64,000 bases of DNA from Bordetella genomosp. 9 (GCF_002261425.1 NZ_NEVJ01000003.1:434001-498000); one strand, 5' to 3'. Shown: positions 49,237-58,006, counted from the stretch's first letter. Program-made: numbers and translations. Notes: a model not told the origin generated them from the letters alone.

Positions 49237-49991
49237 TCGATCAGCACTTCGTAGGGCCGCTCCAGCCTTTCCAGCATGGCGGCGGTCAGCACGGGCGGCT
49301 TGCCGGTGGAGGGGTCCGCCTGCAGCTGGGAGCGAAAGCACATCACGGCGCGCCGCCTCAGGACCATCGCGTCCGCGCTCACGCGCACGGCCAGGGCCTG
49401 ATCGGTGGGAAATGCGCCGGTTTCGGGCGCCATCCAATGCCACGCCCATATCGGCGCTTCCAGGAAGCGGCCGCCGCGCGACTTGGCGGCGCGAAGCGCC
49501 GCGCGCGACGCGGCTTCGTGATCCGGATGGCCGTCCCACCGCCAAGGCGCGATGACCGTGTCGCGCGGCCCGACGGACCGGGCGATGCGCGCCGCGATGT
49601 CATCCTCGAAGTCGGTCACGCCGCCATCCGGGATGCCGAGCGGATGCCTGGGGGTGCCCGGCGCGATCAGCGCCAGGGCCCGCATGCTTTCGCGCAGGCG
49701 CTCCTGCGCCAGGGCGGGCGGGTCCCAGAGCGCCGAGCCGGGATGGCTATGCTCGCCATGAGTGATCGCCCAGATGCATAGCTGTACGCCATCCAGGTAG
49801 GCCTCGCGCATAATGCCGCCGCAACCCAGGATCTCGTCGTCGGGATGAGGCGCGACGATATGCAGCGTGCCGCCCGACCGCACGAGATCCGCCGCGCGAC
49901 CCTGCCGCAGCGAACGGCGATCGAGCCAGTCGCGCCATTGCGCTTCCGGCGTGCCCGCGCCATGGATCAAACGGTCGCTCAGAGCATCCAT
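49233..49991 (-). CDS. PIG-L family deacetylase
   Basis: A 252-residue LmbE/PIG-L zinc deacetylase. 'HIVAPHPDDEILGCGG' carries the catalytic Asp and zinc ligands and 'WDGHPDHEAASRAA' supplies the remaining His. These enzymes remove N-acetyl groups from sugars or sugar conjugates (as in MshB, BshB). The start at ATG 49991 overlaps the dehydrogenase end by 13 bp, and its stop overlaps the methyltransferase ATG. De-N-acetylation followed by N-methylation is an attractive sequence of steps, but inferred. Confidence 0.92.
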   Translation of the reverse strand: MDALSDRLIHGAGTPEAQWRDWLDRRSLRQGRAADLVRSGGTLHIVAPHPDDEILGCGGIMREAYLDGVQLCIWAITHGEHSHPGSALWDPPALAQERLRESMRALALIAPGTPRHPLGIPDGGVTDFEDDIAARIARSVGPRDTVIAPWRWDGHPDHEAASRAALRAAKSRGGRFLEAPIWAWHWMAPETGAFPTDQALAVRVSADAMVLRRRAVMCFRSQLQADPSTGKPPVLTAAMLERLERPYEVLIE

Positions 49992-51109
49992 GGCGTGGCA
50001 TCCTCCGACGTCTGGAGCAGCGCCAGGCCATGCGCCGCCAGGTCGCGTTCCGCATGGCTCTGCCGCAGGTAGATGGGCAGGTCGGCCAGCAGGCCAGCCA
50101 GGGTCACGTCCTTGCAGAAGGGCGCCGGGCCGAGCGCGCGCGGGGCGCGTTCCAGCACGGCCAACGCGGCCTGTTCGACGGCCAGCCGGGCGCGCCGCAC
50201 GGCGCACGCGTGCGATCGCCGCGGTGCCTCGTCGATGGCTCGCGCGCAGTCGCGCAGTTGCAGGCCTGCCTGCGCCAGCATGACATCGACCGCGCCCAGG
50301 TGGGCCAGCGCATGCGCGTCGTCCGGACGGCGCCGCACGCCGCGCCGCAGGGCATCGGCCAAGGCGGCGGCCGCGCCGTACCAGCAGGCCGCCACGCCGG
50401 CCGCGCCATGCATGAAGCCGGGACGCTCCACGTAGGCGCCCGGCGCGCCGACCAGCACCGCGCGGGCGTCGCGAAACTCGACGTCCACGCTATCCGTCGG
50501 CCCCATGCCGACCGCCTGCCAGCCCTGGTCGCTGATCCGCACGCCCGCATCGTCCATCCGCACCGCCGCCAGGCAGGCCTCGCCTTGCGAATTCCAGACG
50601 CTGATCAAGGCGCGCGTGACGGCGGCCGCGCCGGAGCACCAGGGCTTGATGCCGGACAGGCGCACGCGCCGGCCATCGGCATCGTCCGCGGCGGCGGTCA
50701 CCCGCATGCCGGGGGGCTCGGCACACCAGGTGGCCCAGACGTCCGGCGGCTGGACTTCGTGCCAATGATGCAATTCATGCAGGATGGCCACCGCGTCGAG
50801 ATGGCCTTCGACCAGCTTGGCCAGCGGCAGGCTGTGGCGCCCGACGTCGGCCAGGATGCGCCAGCGGGCCAAGGTGTCGCCGCTGCCGGGAAAGGGTACG
50901 GTATGGGTCAGCGCGCAGGCGAGAGTCTGGAAGATGCCGTCGATGTCGGCGGCGCCGCGGCTGCGGCCCGCGGCCTCGCACAAGGCATCGAGATTGGCCG
51001 GCGGCGCCAGGGCCGCGCCGGGGCGCAGGCAATCGGGGCAGGAATTGCTGATATCGAGCATGCGTGCCATCGCCATGTGATTGAACGCGATGGCAGGGCA
51101 CAGCAACAC
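49979..51109 (-). CDS. Acyl-CoA dehydrogenase-like flavoprotein
   Basis: A protein of about 376 residues resembling acyl-CoA/acyl-ACP dehydrogenases. 'VRLSGIKPWCSGAAAVTRAL' corresponds to the 'G.K.w.s.a' beta-domain segment, and 'MGPTDSVDVEFRDARAVLVG' to the following strand; the C-terminal helical domain is short. A canonical catalytic Glu could not be identified with certainty, so activity may be atypical. The GTG at 51109 is used; ATG codons at 51076 and 51070 are alternatives. It is the first gene of the cluster. Confidence 0.82.
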   Translation of the reverse strand: MLLCPAIAFNHMAMARMLDISNSCPDCLRPGAALAPPANLDALCEAAGRSRGAADIDGIFQTLACALTHTVPFPGSGDTLARWRILADVGRHSLPLAKLVEGHLDAVAILHELHHWHEVQPPDVWATWCAEPPGMRVTAAADDADGRRVRLSGIKPWCSGAAAVTRALISVWNSQGEACLAAVRMDDAGVRISDQGWQAVGMGPTDSVDVEFRDARAVLVGAPGAYVERPGFMHGAAGVAACWYGAAAALADALRRGVRRRPDDAHALAHLGAVDVMLAQAGLQLRDCARAIDEAPRRSHACAVRRARLAVEQAALAVLERAPRALGPAPFCKDVTLAGLLADLPIYLRQSHAERDLAAHGLALLQTSEDATPWML

Positions 51110-51179
51110 GCATGCCTGAGCATGCCCTGGCCAGCGCGGTCATCGCGCCGGCCAGGTTCGGGGGATCAATCTCGGGGAC

Positions 51180-52157
51180 TCAATTCACCGTGATATTCGC
51201 CGACTTGATCACCTGCGACCAATGCGCGGTGTCCCGGGCGACGGTCTCGCCCAGTTGTTGCGGGTTCTGGTAATTGACCCGCACGCCGGCTTCCTCGGCG
51301 GTCTTGATGACGGCAGGCTCCTGCAGTCCCTTGCCCAGCGCGGCGCTGATCTTTTCGATCACCGCGTCGGGCGTGCCGGCCGGGGCGAACAGGGCCACCC
51401 ATGCATCGAGCTCGAAGCCGGGGAAGCCTTCTTCCGCGGCGGTCGGGACGTCGGGCAGCATGGGGTGGCGCGCCGCGCCGGCAATCGCGATGGCACGCAG
51501 GCGGCCGTTCTGGATATGGCCGATGACCGAAGGCGGGGTGGTGATGAACAACTGCACGCGGCCCGACAGTACGTCCTGGATGGCCGGGCCCGAGCCCTTG
51601 TAGGGCACATGGACCATATCGGTGCCGGTCATCTGCTTGAACAGCTCGGTGCCCACGTGCGGCACCGAACCGCTGCCCTGCGACGCATAGTTGATCTCGC
51701 CCGGGTGCGCCTTGGCGTAGGCGACCAGCTCCTTCAGGTTGTGCACGGGCAGCGAGGGATGCACCGTCACCACGTGCGGCGATACCGCCACCATCCCGAC
51801 CGGCTTGAAGGACTCCGCGTTCCAGCGCAGGCCATTGAACATCGAGGGATTGCCGGCGTGGTACATGGAATACGAGGCCAGCAGGGTATAGCCGTCGGGA
51901 CGGGCCGCGGCCACCAGCGCATAGGCGATGTTGCCGCTGGCACCGGCGCGATTGTCGATGATGACGGGTTGACCCAGTCTGGTCCCCATCTGCTCCGTGG
52001 TCAGGCGCGCCGCCAGGTCGACGATGCCGCCGGGCGGCACCGGTACGATGATGGTAATGGGATGGTTGGGGAAATCGGGCTGGGCGTGGGCAGGCGTCAG
52101 CGCGGTGGCCAGGGCGAGAAGCGCCCCCAGGGGCGCGAGCAAGCGGGTGCGGAACAT
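51180..52157 (-). CDS. Bug-family periplasmic receptor
   Basis: A 325-residue receptor with a Sec signal ('LLAPLGALLALATALTPAHA'), then 'NHPITIIVPVPPGGIVDLAA', 'VIIDNRAGASGNIAYALVAA' near residue 70 and 'PDVPTAAEEGFPGFEL' near 235. ATG 52157 is chosen, 1 bp after the MetE-like stop, because it begins the signal peptide; an upstream start at 52202 would add 15 residues. The pairing with the MetE-like and intradiol genes suggests uptake for one pathway. Confidence 0.92.
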   Translation of the reverse strand: MFRTRLLAPLGALLALATALTPAHAQPDFPNHPITIIVPVPPGGIVDLAARLTTEQMGTRLGQPVIIDNRAGASGNIAYALVAAARPDGYTLLASYSMYHAGNPSMFNGLRWNAESFKPVGMVAVSPHVVTVHPSLPVHNLKELVAYAKAHPGEINYASQGSGSVPHVGTELFKQMTGTDMVHVPYKGSGPAIQDVLSGRVQLFITTPPSVIGHIQNGRLRAIAIAGAARHPMLPDVPTAAEEGFPGFELDAWVALFAPAGTPDAVIEKISAALGKGLQEPAVIKTAEEAGVRVNYQNPQQLGETVARDTAHWSQVIKSANITVN

Positions 52158-52158
52158 G

Positions 52159-53196
52159 TCAGTTGCCACCCGCCAGTTCTTCGCGAACGAGCCTGGCGCC
52201 ATCGGCCATGGCCTTCATCTTGCCGAAGGCGACTTCGCGCGGCAGGTACTTCAAGCCGCAGTCGGGCGCCACGATGATGCGTTCGGGCGGCACGTGCGGA
52301 AACGCGCGGCGGATACGGGCGGCGACGACTTCCGGGGTTTCGATCTCGTTGGTCGACAGATCCAGCACGCCCAGCATGATCTGCTTGTTCGGCAGCGTTT
52401 CCAGCACGGCGCAGTCCAGCTTGGATTGCGCCGTTTCGATCGAGATCTGGTGGGCCGAGCAGCCGCACAGCTCGGGCAGGAAGGAATAGCCGGCCGGGCG
52501 CGCATGGATCACCGCCGCATAGCCGAAGCAGATATGCACCGCCGTCTTGCCTTCGACGCCTTGCAGGGCGTGGTTCAGGACTTCGACGCCGAACTCGCGC
52601 GCCTTTTCCGGACGCGCCTGCATATAAGGTTCGTCGATCTGCACGACGTCCGCGCCGGCGGCGAACAGGTCGCGGATTTCCGCGTTCACGGCCTCGGCAT
52701 AGTCATGGGCCAGCTCCGCTTCCGAACCGTAGAAGTCGTTCTGCGCCTGCTGCGCCATGGTGAAGGGGCCGGGCACCGTGATCTTGATCTGGCGGCGGGT
52801 GTGGGCGCGCAGGAATTCGACGTCGCGCACCTGCACGGCGTGCTTGCGGCGGATCTTGCCGACCACGCGCGGTACCGGGTTGGGGTGGCCGCTGCGGTCC
52901 AGCGCCGTGCCGGGGTTGTCGATGTCCACGCCTTCCAGCGCGGTGGCGAAGCGGTTCGAATAGCTTTCGCGCCGCATTTCGCCGTCGGTGATGATGTCCA
53001 GGCCGGCGTCTTCCTGGTCGCGGATCGCCAGCAGGGTGGCGTCGTCCTGCGCCTGCTCCAGCCACTCGGGGGCGACGCGCCACAGTTCCTTGGCGCGCAC
53101 GCGCGGCGGGAAGCGGTCGCCGAGGCGCTTGCGGTCGATGAGCCAATCGGGCTGGGCATACGAGCCGACCAGCGTGGTGGGAAGCAGCAGGGACAT
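52159..53196 (-). CDS. Cobalamin-independent methionine synthase II family (MetE C-terminal-like) protein
   Basis: A 345-residue stand-alone protein similar to the catalytic barrel of MetE/UROD-like methyltransferases. It begins 'LLLPTTLVGSYAQPDWLIDR', has 'ITDGEMRRESYSNRF' near residue 75, 'QIDEPYMQARPEKAREFG', 'VHICFGYAAVIHARP' (His and Cys) and 'IVAPDCGLKYLPREVAFGKM' (Cys), so zinc ligands seem present. It lacks the N-terminal MetE half. Such proteins often work in demethylation or catabolic methyl transfer. CGGAG precedes ATG 53196. It lies between an intradiol dioxygenase gene and a Bug gene. Confidence 0.87.
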   Translation of the reverse strand: MSLLLPTTLVGSYAQPDWLIDRKRLGDRFPPRVRAKELWRVAPEWLEQAQDDATLLAIRDQEDAGLDIITDGEMRRESYSNRFATALEGVDIDNPGTALDRSGHPNPVPRVVGKIRRKHAVQVRDVEFLRAHTRRQIKITVPGPFTMAQQAQNDFYGSEAELAHDYAEAVNAEIRDLFAAGADVVQIDEPYMQARPEKAREFGVEVLNHALQGVEGKTAVHICFGYAAVIHARPAGYSFLPELCGCSAHQISIETAQSKLDCAVLETLPNKQIMLGVLDLSTNEIETPEVVAARIRRAFPHVPPERIIVAPDCGLKYLPREVAFGKMKAMADGARLVREELAGGN

Positions 53197-53241
53197 GGAA
53201 ACTCCGGGAAATGATGCCGAAATATGAAGAAAACGCAGACC

Positions 53242-53272
53242 CCGATTTATATGCGATACAACTTGAAATCGG
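53242..53272. promoter_or_regulatory. 7-bp inverted repeat flanking a TATA-like -10 upstream of the MetE-like gene
   Basis: CCGATTT (53242-53248) and AAATCGG (53266-53272) are perfect arms 17 bp apart. On the minus strand the interval contains CATATAAAT-like sequence at the inner edge, a possible -10 for the gene starting at 53196. A regulator bound here would sit on the promoter. Confidence 0.4.
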
Positions 53273-53295
53273 TTTGCCGCCAACTTGAGCCGAAT

Positions 53296-54195
53296 TCAGG
53301 TTGCGCGCGCGGGCGACAGGCGGAAGTCGTATTCGGCCGTCCAGTAGGGCGTCTTCATCTCGCGCCCATCCGGCGCCCGCCCTGGCCCGTGCGGCTGGAA
53401 TTCGACGATCAGGCTGTCGCGCACGCCGTACACCACGTCGGATTCGATGTATGGGCTGTTCGCGACGAAGATGTGCGTGGTGATGTCCACGTGTCCCGGC
53501 GCCGATACCTTGAAATGGATATGCCCGGGCCGGTTGGGATGCTGGCCGATGCCCGACACCATCCTGCCGACCGGCCCATCCATGGGGATGGGGTAATAGC
53601 TGGGACGGATGGACCAGAAGGAATAGCGGCCTTCGGCGTCCGTGCGCAGGCGCGCGCGTGCCAGCATCTCGGCCTGGCCCTCGATCTGCATGTCGTAGAC
53701 GCCTTCACCGTCGCCTGACCACACGTCCAGCAGCACGCCGGCCATGGGCTGGCCCGAGACATCGGTGACGCGGCCATGGTAGTAGGCGGGTTCGCCGCGC
53801 ACGCCCTCGGCGATGTTGCTGCCCAGTTCGCGTTCCGGCGCGCCTTCCCAGTAATACGGGCCTTGCACGGTCGCCTCGGTGGCCGGCGTGGCCTGCATGC
53901 CGTCCGGCGCCGCCGCCGAAGCCCTGGCCTGCGCCAGCATGACCACCTGCATGGAAGCGCCCAGCGTATCCGACAACAGGATGAATTCCTGCCGCTTGTC
54001 GGTACAGGTCTTGCCGGTGGCCGTCAGGAACTCGATCGCCGCCATCCATTCCTCGGGGGTCAGGTCGACCTCGCGGATGAACTCGTGCAGCTTGGTGACC
54101 AGCGTCGTCATCAGCACCCGAAAGCGCGGATCGGGCGCCTTGGCGACCCGTTCGAGCACGGTGCGGGTAAGTTGCAGCGGGTCGGGCTGTGACAT
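53296..54195 (-). CDS. Intradiol ring-cleavage dioxygenase (hydroxyquinol/catechol 1,2-dioxygenase class)
   Basis: A 299-residue non-heme Fe(III) dioxygenase. An N-terminal dimerisation region ('EFIREVDLTPEEWMAAIEFL') precedes the catalytic beta-sandwich. Iron ligands are visible as Tyr in 'GEGVYDMQ', Tyr in 'RPSYYPIPMDGPVG' and the pair in 'RPGHIHFKV' (His-x-His), with spacing as in hydroxyquinol 1,2-dioxygenase. GGGAGA precedes ATG 54195; a start at 54225 would overlap the upstream MFS gene. The MFS gene lies 26 bp upstream. No maleylacetate reductase is near, so this is not a complete pathway here. Confidence 0.92.
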   Translation of the reverse strand: MSQPDPLQLTRTVLERVAKAPDPRFRVLMTTLVTKLHEFIREVDLTPEEWMAAIEFLTATGKTCTDKRQEFILLSDTLGASMQVVMLAQARASAAAPDGMQATPATEATVQGPYYWEGAPERELGSNIAEGVRGEPAYYHGRVTDVSGQPMAGVLLDVWSGDGEGVYDMQIEGQAEMLARARLRTDAEGRYSFWSIRPSYYPIPMDGPVGRMVSGIGQHPNRPGHIHFKVSAPGHVDITTHIFVANSPYIESDVVYGVRDSLIVEFQPHGPGRAPDGREMKTPYWTAEYDFRLSPARAT

Positions 54196-54221
54196 GAGGT
54201 CTCCCTGTGCGTGTTTCGGGT

Positions 54222-55526
54222 TCATAGATGTCCATCGCGCCGCGCGGCCTCGATCCAGCGCACGCGCATCGGCTTGAGGACCAGGATGGCGAGCAGGGCG
54301 GCGGCGACGTCCAGCGCGATGATGCAGTGGAAAACGATATCCCAGGAGCGGGTTTTTTCGAAGAGCAGGGCGGCGATCGGCCCGCCCAGCACCGAGCCGA
54401 CCGCGGTGGCGATCAGCAGGTAGCCGAAGTTGCGCGCCGCGTGGCGCGTGCCGAAGACGTCCGCCTGCAGCGAAGGAAACAGCGAATAGATCTCGCCCCA
54501 GCCGAAGAACACCACCGCGGACAGGACCACGAAGGCCACCGGGTTGGTGCCCAGCTTCAACAGCAGGTAAATGGAAAGCGCTTCCAGCAGGAAGGCCAGC
54601 AGCATGGTGGGTTCGCGGCCGATCCGGTCCGATACCCAGCCGAAGAAGGGGCGGGTCAGGCCATTCGCGGCGCGATCCAGCGTCAGGGCCAGCGGCAGCG
54701 CGGCCATGCCCAGCACCAGGGTGCCGGACGTGATGCCGAAATGGGAGGCCAGGGCGCCCAATTGCGAGATCGCCATCAGGCCGCCGGTCGCCACCATCGC
54801 CATGATGGCGAACATCAGCCAGAACAGCGGCGTGCGCAGCATCTGCCGGGGCGTGTAGCCGATCGGCCCGGCGGCCGGCGCCACCAGCTCGGGGTGCTGC
54901 CGCTGCGAGGACGCGTCGACGCGCTTCATGCCCAATGCCGACAGGGTGATGATGGCCGCCAGGGCGATGCCGAACATGACCAGCGTGTCGCGCAGGCCGC
55001 TATCGCGCAGGCTCGCCGCGATCGGAAAGGTGGTGACGATGGCTCCCAGGCCGTAGCAGCCCGCCACCATGCCGACGGCAAAGCCGCGGCGCCGGGGGAA
55101 CCACTGCACCATCAGTTCGACGACGGCCACGTAGACCCAGCCGGTGCCTATCCCCGACAGGACGCCATAGGTGACGTACAGCACCGGCAGCGAGGTCACG
55201 TAGGCGGAGCTGACCCAGCTGAGTCCGACCAGCAGCCCGCCCAGCATGACGATGGTGCGCGAGGACACGCGGGCCGCCAATTCGCCGTGGAGGGGCCCGA
55301 TGCCGCACTGGAAAATGCTGAAAAGCGCGAAGGTCACCTGCAGCGCGGACAGCGAGACGCTGAGCGTGGCCTGCATGGGCTGCACGAACAGCGCCCATAC
55401 GTATTGCGGGCTGGAGATCGCCAGCATCGCGATCATGCCCAGGGCCAGTTGCAGCCAGGGCGTGCTTGCACTGCGTCCCAGCGGCAGTGCGTCCAGGGAC
55501 GACGTGGAAGGGTTCGGCGCCGACAT
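54222..55526 (-). CDS. MFS transporter, OFA (oxalate/formate antiporter-like) family
   Basis: A 434-residue transporter with about 12 helices. It has 'PQYVWALFVQPMQATLSVSL' near the N-terminus and 'GIGTGWVYVAVVELMVQWFP' with 'RRRGFAVGM' (helix 4/5 region), typical of the OFA/monocarboxylate-type group. It lies 26 bp upstream of the intradiol dioxygenase gene on the same strand, suggesting uptake of an aromatic acid or hydroxy acid for cleavage. The direction of transport is not certain. Confidence 0.88.
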   Translation of the reverse strand: MSAPNPSTSSLDALPLGRSASTPWLQLALGMIAMLAISSPQYVWALFVQPMQATLSVSLSALQVTFALFSIFQCGIGPLHGELAARVSSRTIVMLGGLLVGLSWVSSAYVTSLPVLYVTYGVLSGIGTGWVYVAVVELMVQWFPRRRGFAVGMVAGCYGLGAIVTTFPIAASLRDSGLRDTLVMFGIALAAIITLSALGMKRVDASSQRQHPELVAPAAGPIGYTPRQMLRTPLFWLMFAIMAMVATGGLMAISQLGALASHFGITSGTLVLGMAALPLALTLDRAANGLTRPFFGWVSDRIGREPTMLLAFLLEALSIYLLLKLGTNPVAFVVLSAVVFFGWGEIYSLFPSLQADVFGTRHAARNFGYLLIATAVGSVLGGPIAALLFEKTRSWDIVFHCIIALDVAAALLAILVLKPMRVRWIEAARRDGHL

Positions 55527-55669
55527 ATTGTCTCCCGCGCGGAGGCCTGAAGGACCTCTCGTATCGTGTCAGGGGGGTGTCGGAGCGAAGACTAAACGTT
55601 GTGCCTGAATGGCAGAAATGATGAATATCGTCGGTTATCAGTGATGGCATCGATGGATGCCATCGCACC

Positions 55670-56623
55670 TCAGTTCACCCGGGAGAGCGGCGGCTTGCCG
55701 GCGAAGTGCGCCTCGGCGTTTTCCAGGAAGCGCACCACCAACGCATGGATCGCCTGCGGCGAGGCGCCGCCGACATGCGGGGTGATCACGGCGTTTTCGA
55801 ATTCGAGCAGGGGCGCGGGCGGCGCGGGCTCGTTCTCGTAGACGTCCAGCGCGGCCGCCCAGATGCGCTTGTGCCGCAGGGCGTCGGCCACGGCATCCGT
55901 GTCCACCAGCGTCCCGCGCGCGACGTTGACCAGCACGCCGTCGGGCCCCAGCGCTTCCAGGACCTGTCGGTCGACCGCATGGTAAGTGGCCTGGCCACCC
56001 GGCGCCGCGATGACCAGGAAGTCGCACCAGGCGGCCAGGCTGGCCAGGTCGTCGAACCAGCGATACCCGGTAGCGTCGTTGCGCGTTCGGCTGTGATAGC
56101 CGATTTCCATATCGAAGCCCGCGGCCCGCCTGGCCACGGCCTTGCCGATGGCGCCCAGGCCGAAGATGCCCATGCGACGGCCGGACACTTGCGGCGGACG
56201 CGGGATGTCGTCGCGCCACAGCCCCTTGCGCACGCCCGCGTTCAGGAAGGGAATGCGGCGCACGGCTGCCAGCAGTATCGCCATGGCGTGGTCGGCGACG
56301 GCATTGGCATTGCTGCCTGCCGCGTTGCACACCGGGATGCCGCGTGCGCTGGCAGCCGCCAGGTCGATGTTTTCGTAACCGACGCCCAGGGTGCAGATCA
56401 GCTCCAAGCGGGGCAGCGCGGCGATTTCCGTCGCCAGCAGCCCATTGGTGCCATTCGTCAGCACCACGCGGATGTCCTGCCCGCGCGCGGCGATCTGGGC
56501 GTCACCGTTGCCACGATCCGCGCCCAGGTTTTCATTGGGCGCGTAGATCATCTCGAAACTTTCCGCCATCAGGGCGCGATGTTCTTCGGACAGGAATACA
56601 AGGACCAGGAGCAAGGGTTTCAT
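55670..56623 (-). CDS. D-2-hydroxyacid dehydrogenase
   Basis: A 317-residue SerA-type dehydrogenase. The N-terminal substrate domain has 'LELICTLGVGYENIDLAAA', the Rossmann motif is 'GIFGLGAIGKAVARRAAGFD', with 'LVNVARGTLVDTDAVADAL' and 'VITPHVGGAS' supplying Arg, Glu and His. The start at 56623 is chosen because it begins the beta-strand 'PLLLVLVFLSEE'; an ATG at 56665 is possible and neither has a strong ribosome site. It is 143 bp upstream of the MFS gene, so it may have its own transcript or head this run of genes. Confidence 0.88.
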   Translation of the reverse strand: MKPLLLVLVFLSEEHRALMAESFEMIYAPNENLGADRGNGDAQIAARGQDIRVVLTNGTNGLLATEIAALPRLELICTLGVGYENIDLAAASARGIPVCNAAGSNANAVADHAMAILLAAVRRIPFLNAGVRKGLWRDDIPRPPQVSGRRMGIFGLGAIGKAVARRAAGFDMEIGYHSRTRNDATGYRWFDDLASLAAWCDFLVIAAPGGQATYHAVDRQVLEALGPDGVLVNVARGTLVDTDAVADALRHKRIWAAALDVYENEPAPPAPLLEFENAVITPHVGGASPQAIHALVVRFLENAEAHFAGKPPLSRVN

Positions 56624-56738
56624 CGTGGGAAGGCATGGATGGCTGGTTGACCCGCGCGCCGGCATGGACGCGGTCTCGGACTGTTATCATTGCGGCCAAT
56701 AAAAAACAAGAAATCCTGGCCTGGAAGCGCTCGAAATC

Positions 56739-56846
56739 ATGGATTGGGTACCGATAGTCTTCATCACCTTCAAGGTTCTCGTGTTCGGCACGGGCATGTT
56801 CTTCGCGATCAAATGGCATCGCGACCAGGCGAAAAAAAAGAAATGA
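56739..56846 (+). CDS. Small single-span membrane protein, 35 residues
   Basis: The open frame from ATG 56739 to TGA at 56844-56846 encodes 35 residues: a hydrophobic span at ~4-25 ('VPIVFITFKVLVFGTGMFFA') followed by a strongly basic tail ending in 'AKKKK'. That is the pattern of small bitopic inner-membrane proteins with a cytoplasmic C-terminus. GGAAG lies about 10 bp upstream, and the codons are read in a short gap between two minus-strand genes. No function can be assigned, and expression is unproven. Confidence 0.55.
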   Translation: MDWVPIVFITFKVLVFGTGMFFAIKWHRDQAKKKK

Positions 56847-56850
56847 ACGT

Positions 56851-57159
56851 CTAGCCCGGAGCCCGCGTTTTCACGCGGGGCGCCGGGATATCCGCGAACG
56901 ATGGCCCGCGCCGCAGGCGGATCGGGCCGTGGTCGATATCGTCGGGGTCCAGCGTGGTTTCGCCCTGGGTGATGACGATGTACCCCTGACGCGCCATGCG
57001 CGCGGCGGTGTTCCTGATCGCCGGCATCAGGTCGCGCCACGCATCGCCATCGCCGCCCAATGCGCGCGCGGCGTCCGACGGACAGATGGACGATGCCTCG
57101 GCCCTGCGCTTGAGCAGGTCCGCTATGCAGTGTTCGATCTCTGGCGTTGTCGGGCTCAT
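56851..57159 (-). CDS. DUF3253 domain protein
   Basis: A 102-residue soluble protein with a winged-helix-like composition: 'IEHCIADLLKRRAEASSICP', 'DAARALGGDGDAWRDLMPAI' and 'ARQGYIVITQGETTLDPDDI'. This matches the small DUF3253 family, whose function is not established. It converges with the small membrane protein gene (4-bp gap) and is 25 bp downstream of an IclR gene on the same strand. Confidence 0.85.
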   Translation of the reverse strand: MSPTTPEIEHCIADLLKRRAEASSICPSDAARALGGDGDAWRDLMPAIRNTAARMARQGYIVITQGETTLDPDDIDHGPIRLRRGPSFADIPAPRVKTRAPG

Positions 57160-57184
57160 CGCCGCAGCTTAGCGTCCCTTGCGC

Positions 57185-58006
57185 CTAGCCGTCGACCATG
57201 CCCAGCCGGTAGTCCAGGTTGCGCACCAGCGATGCGATGCGCGGGCCCAGGACCTGGCCGACGTAGCCATCATCCGCCGCGTCGATCTGGATAGTCACGC
57301 TCATCGCCAGCGGCATGCCGTTGGCACGGTAGCGCAGGGGAACGGCGATCCCGCAGATATTCGGTTGCCAGTCGCGCTTGACCACGACGAAGCCGTCCCG
57401 GGCGATGTCTTCGTAGGCCGCCGCCAACGCCGGCGAAAAGCGCTCCCAGTCCGCCGGATGCGCCTGCGCGTAGCAGCTGCAGATCAGCTTCCGTTCCTGG
57501 GGCGTGTGGGCATACATCAAGGCACGGCCCATGGCCGTGCGCAGCAGCGGCCGCGTCGAACCGATATCGGGCCGGGTGCCGCTGGAATCGCGGTCTTCCA
57601 CCGTTTCCACATAGACCACCTGCAGGCGGTCGCGCACGCCTAGCGACACGGGGCCGCGCGCGAAGCGGGCCAGTTCGACCATATCGTGCGCGGCGAGCTG
57701 CCGCAGCGTCAGGTCCACCAGCAAGGGATAGCCCAGGCTCAGGACGGCGGGGCCGAGCGAATACCGGCCCGTGCGCTCGTCACGCCGCAGCAGGCCCATT
57801 CCCACCAGCGTGAACGTCAGGCGGGTGACCGCCGGCCGGCTCAGGCCCAGGGCGTCGGCGATTTCCTTGTTGCCCAGGGATGGTTGGGCGGGCGTGAACT
57901 GCCGCAGCACCTCCAGGCCATTGAACAGGGTGGACGCGAACTGCGGATGGGCAAGCAGGTCTTCGCGTGGGCCGAGCTCGTAATGCGGCGGCGTTTTACG
58001 GTTCAT
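57185..58006 (-). CDS. IclR family transcriptional regulator
   Basis: A 273-residue regulator. The winged HTH is at ~30-90 ('QPSLGNKEIADALGLSRPAV', 'RRDERTGRYSLGPAVLSLGY'), then an IclR effector domain ('VSLGVRDRLQVVYVETVEDR', 'LLRTAMGRALMYAHTPQERK'). The start at ATG 58006 is preferred, since the frame upstream is only antisense to the next gene. It is divergent from the metallophosphoesterase/Bug operon across 85 bp, its likely target. Confidence 0.9.
   Translation of the reverse strand: MNRKTPPHYELGPREDLLAHPQFASTLFNGLEVLRQFTPAQPSLGNKEIADALGLSRPAVTRLTFTLVGMGLLRRDERTGRYSLGPAVLSLGYPLLVDLTLRQLAAHDMVELARFARGPVSLGVRDRLQVVYVETVEDRDSSGTRPDIGSTRPLLRTAMGRALMYAHTPQERKLICSCYAQAHPADWERFSPALAAAYEDIARDGFVVVKRDWQPNICGIAVPLRYRANGMPLAMSVTIQIDAADDGYVGQVLGPRIASLVRNLDYRLGMVDG

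Noticed and set aside
48652..49545. A longer methyltransferase starting at 49545, perhaps fused to PIG-L
   Set aside because: The extra ~100 residues are the out-of-frame shadow of the PIG-L gene, and ATG 49236 gives a normal-length methyltransferase overlapping by ATGA.
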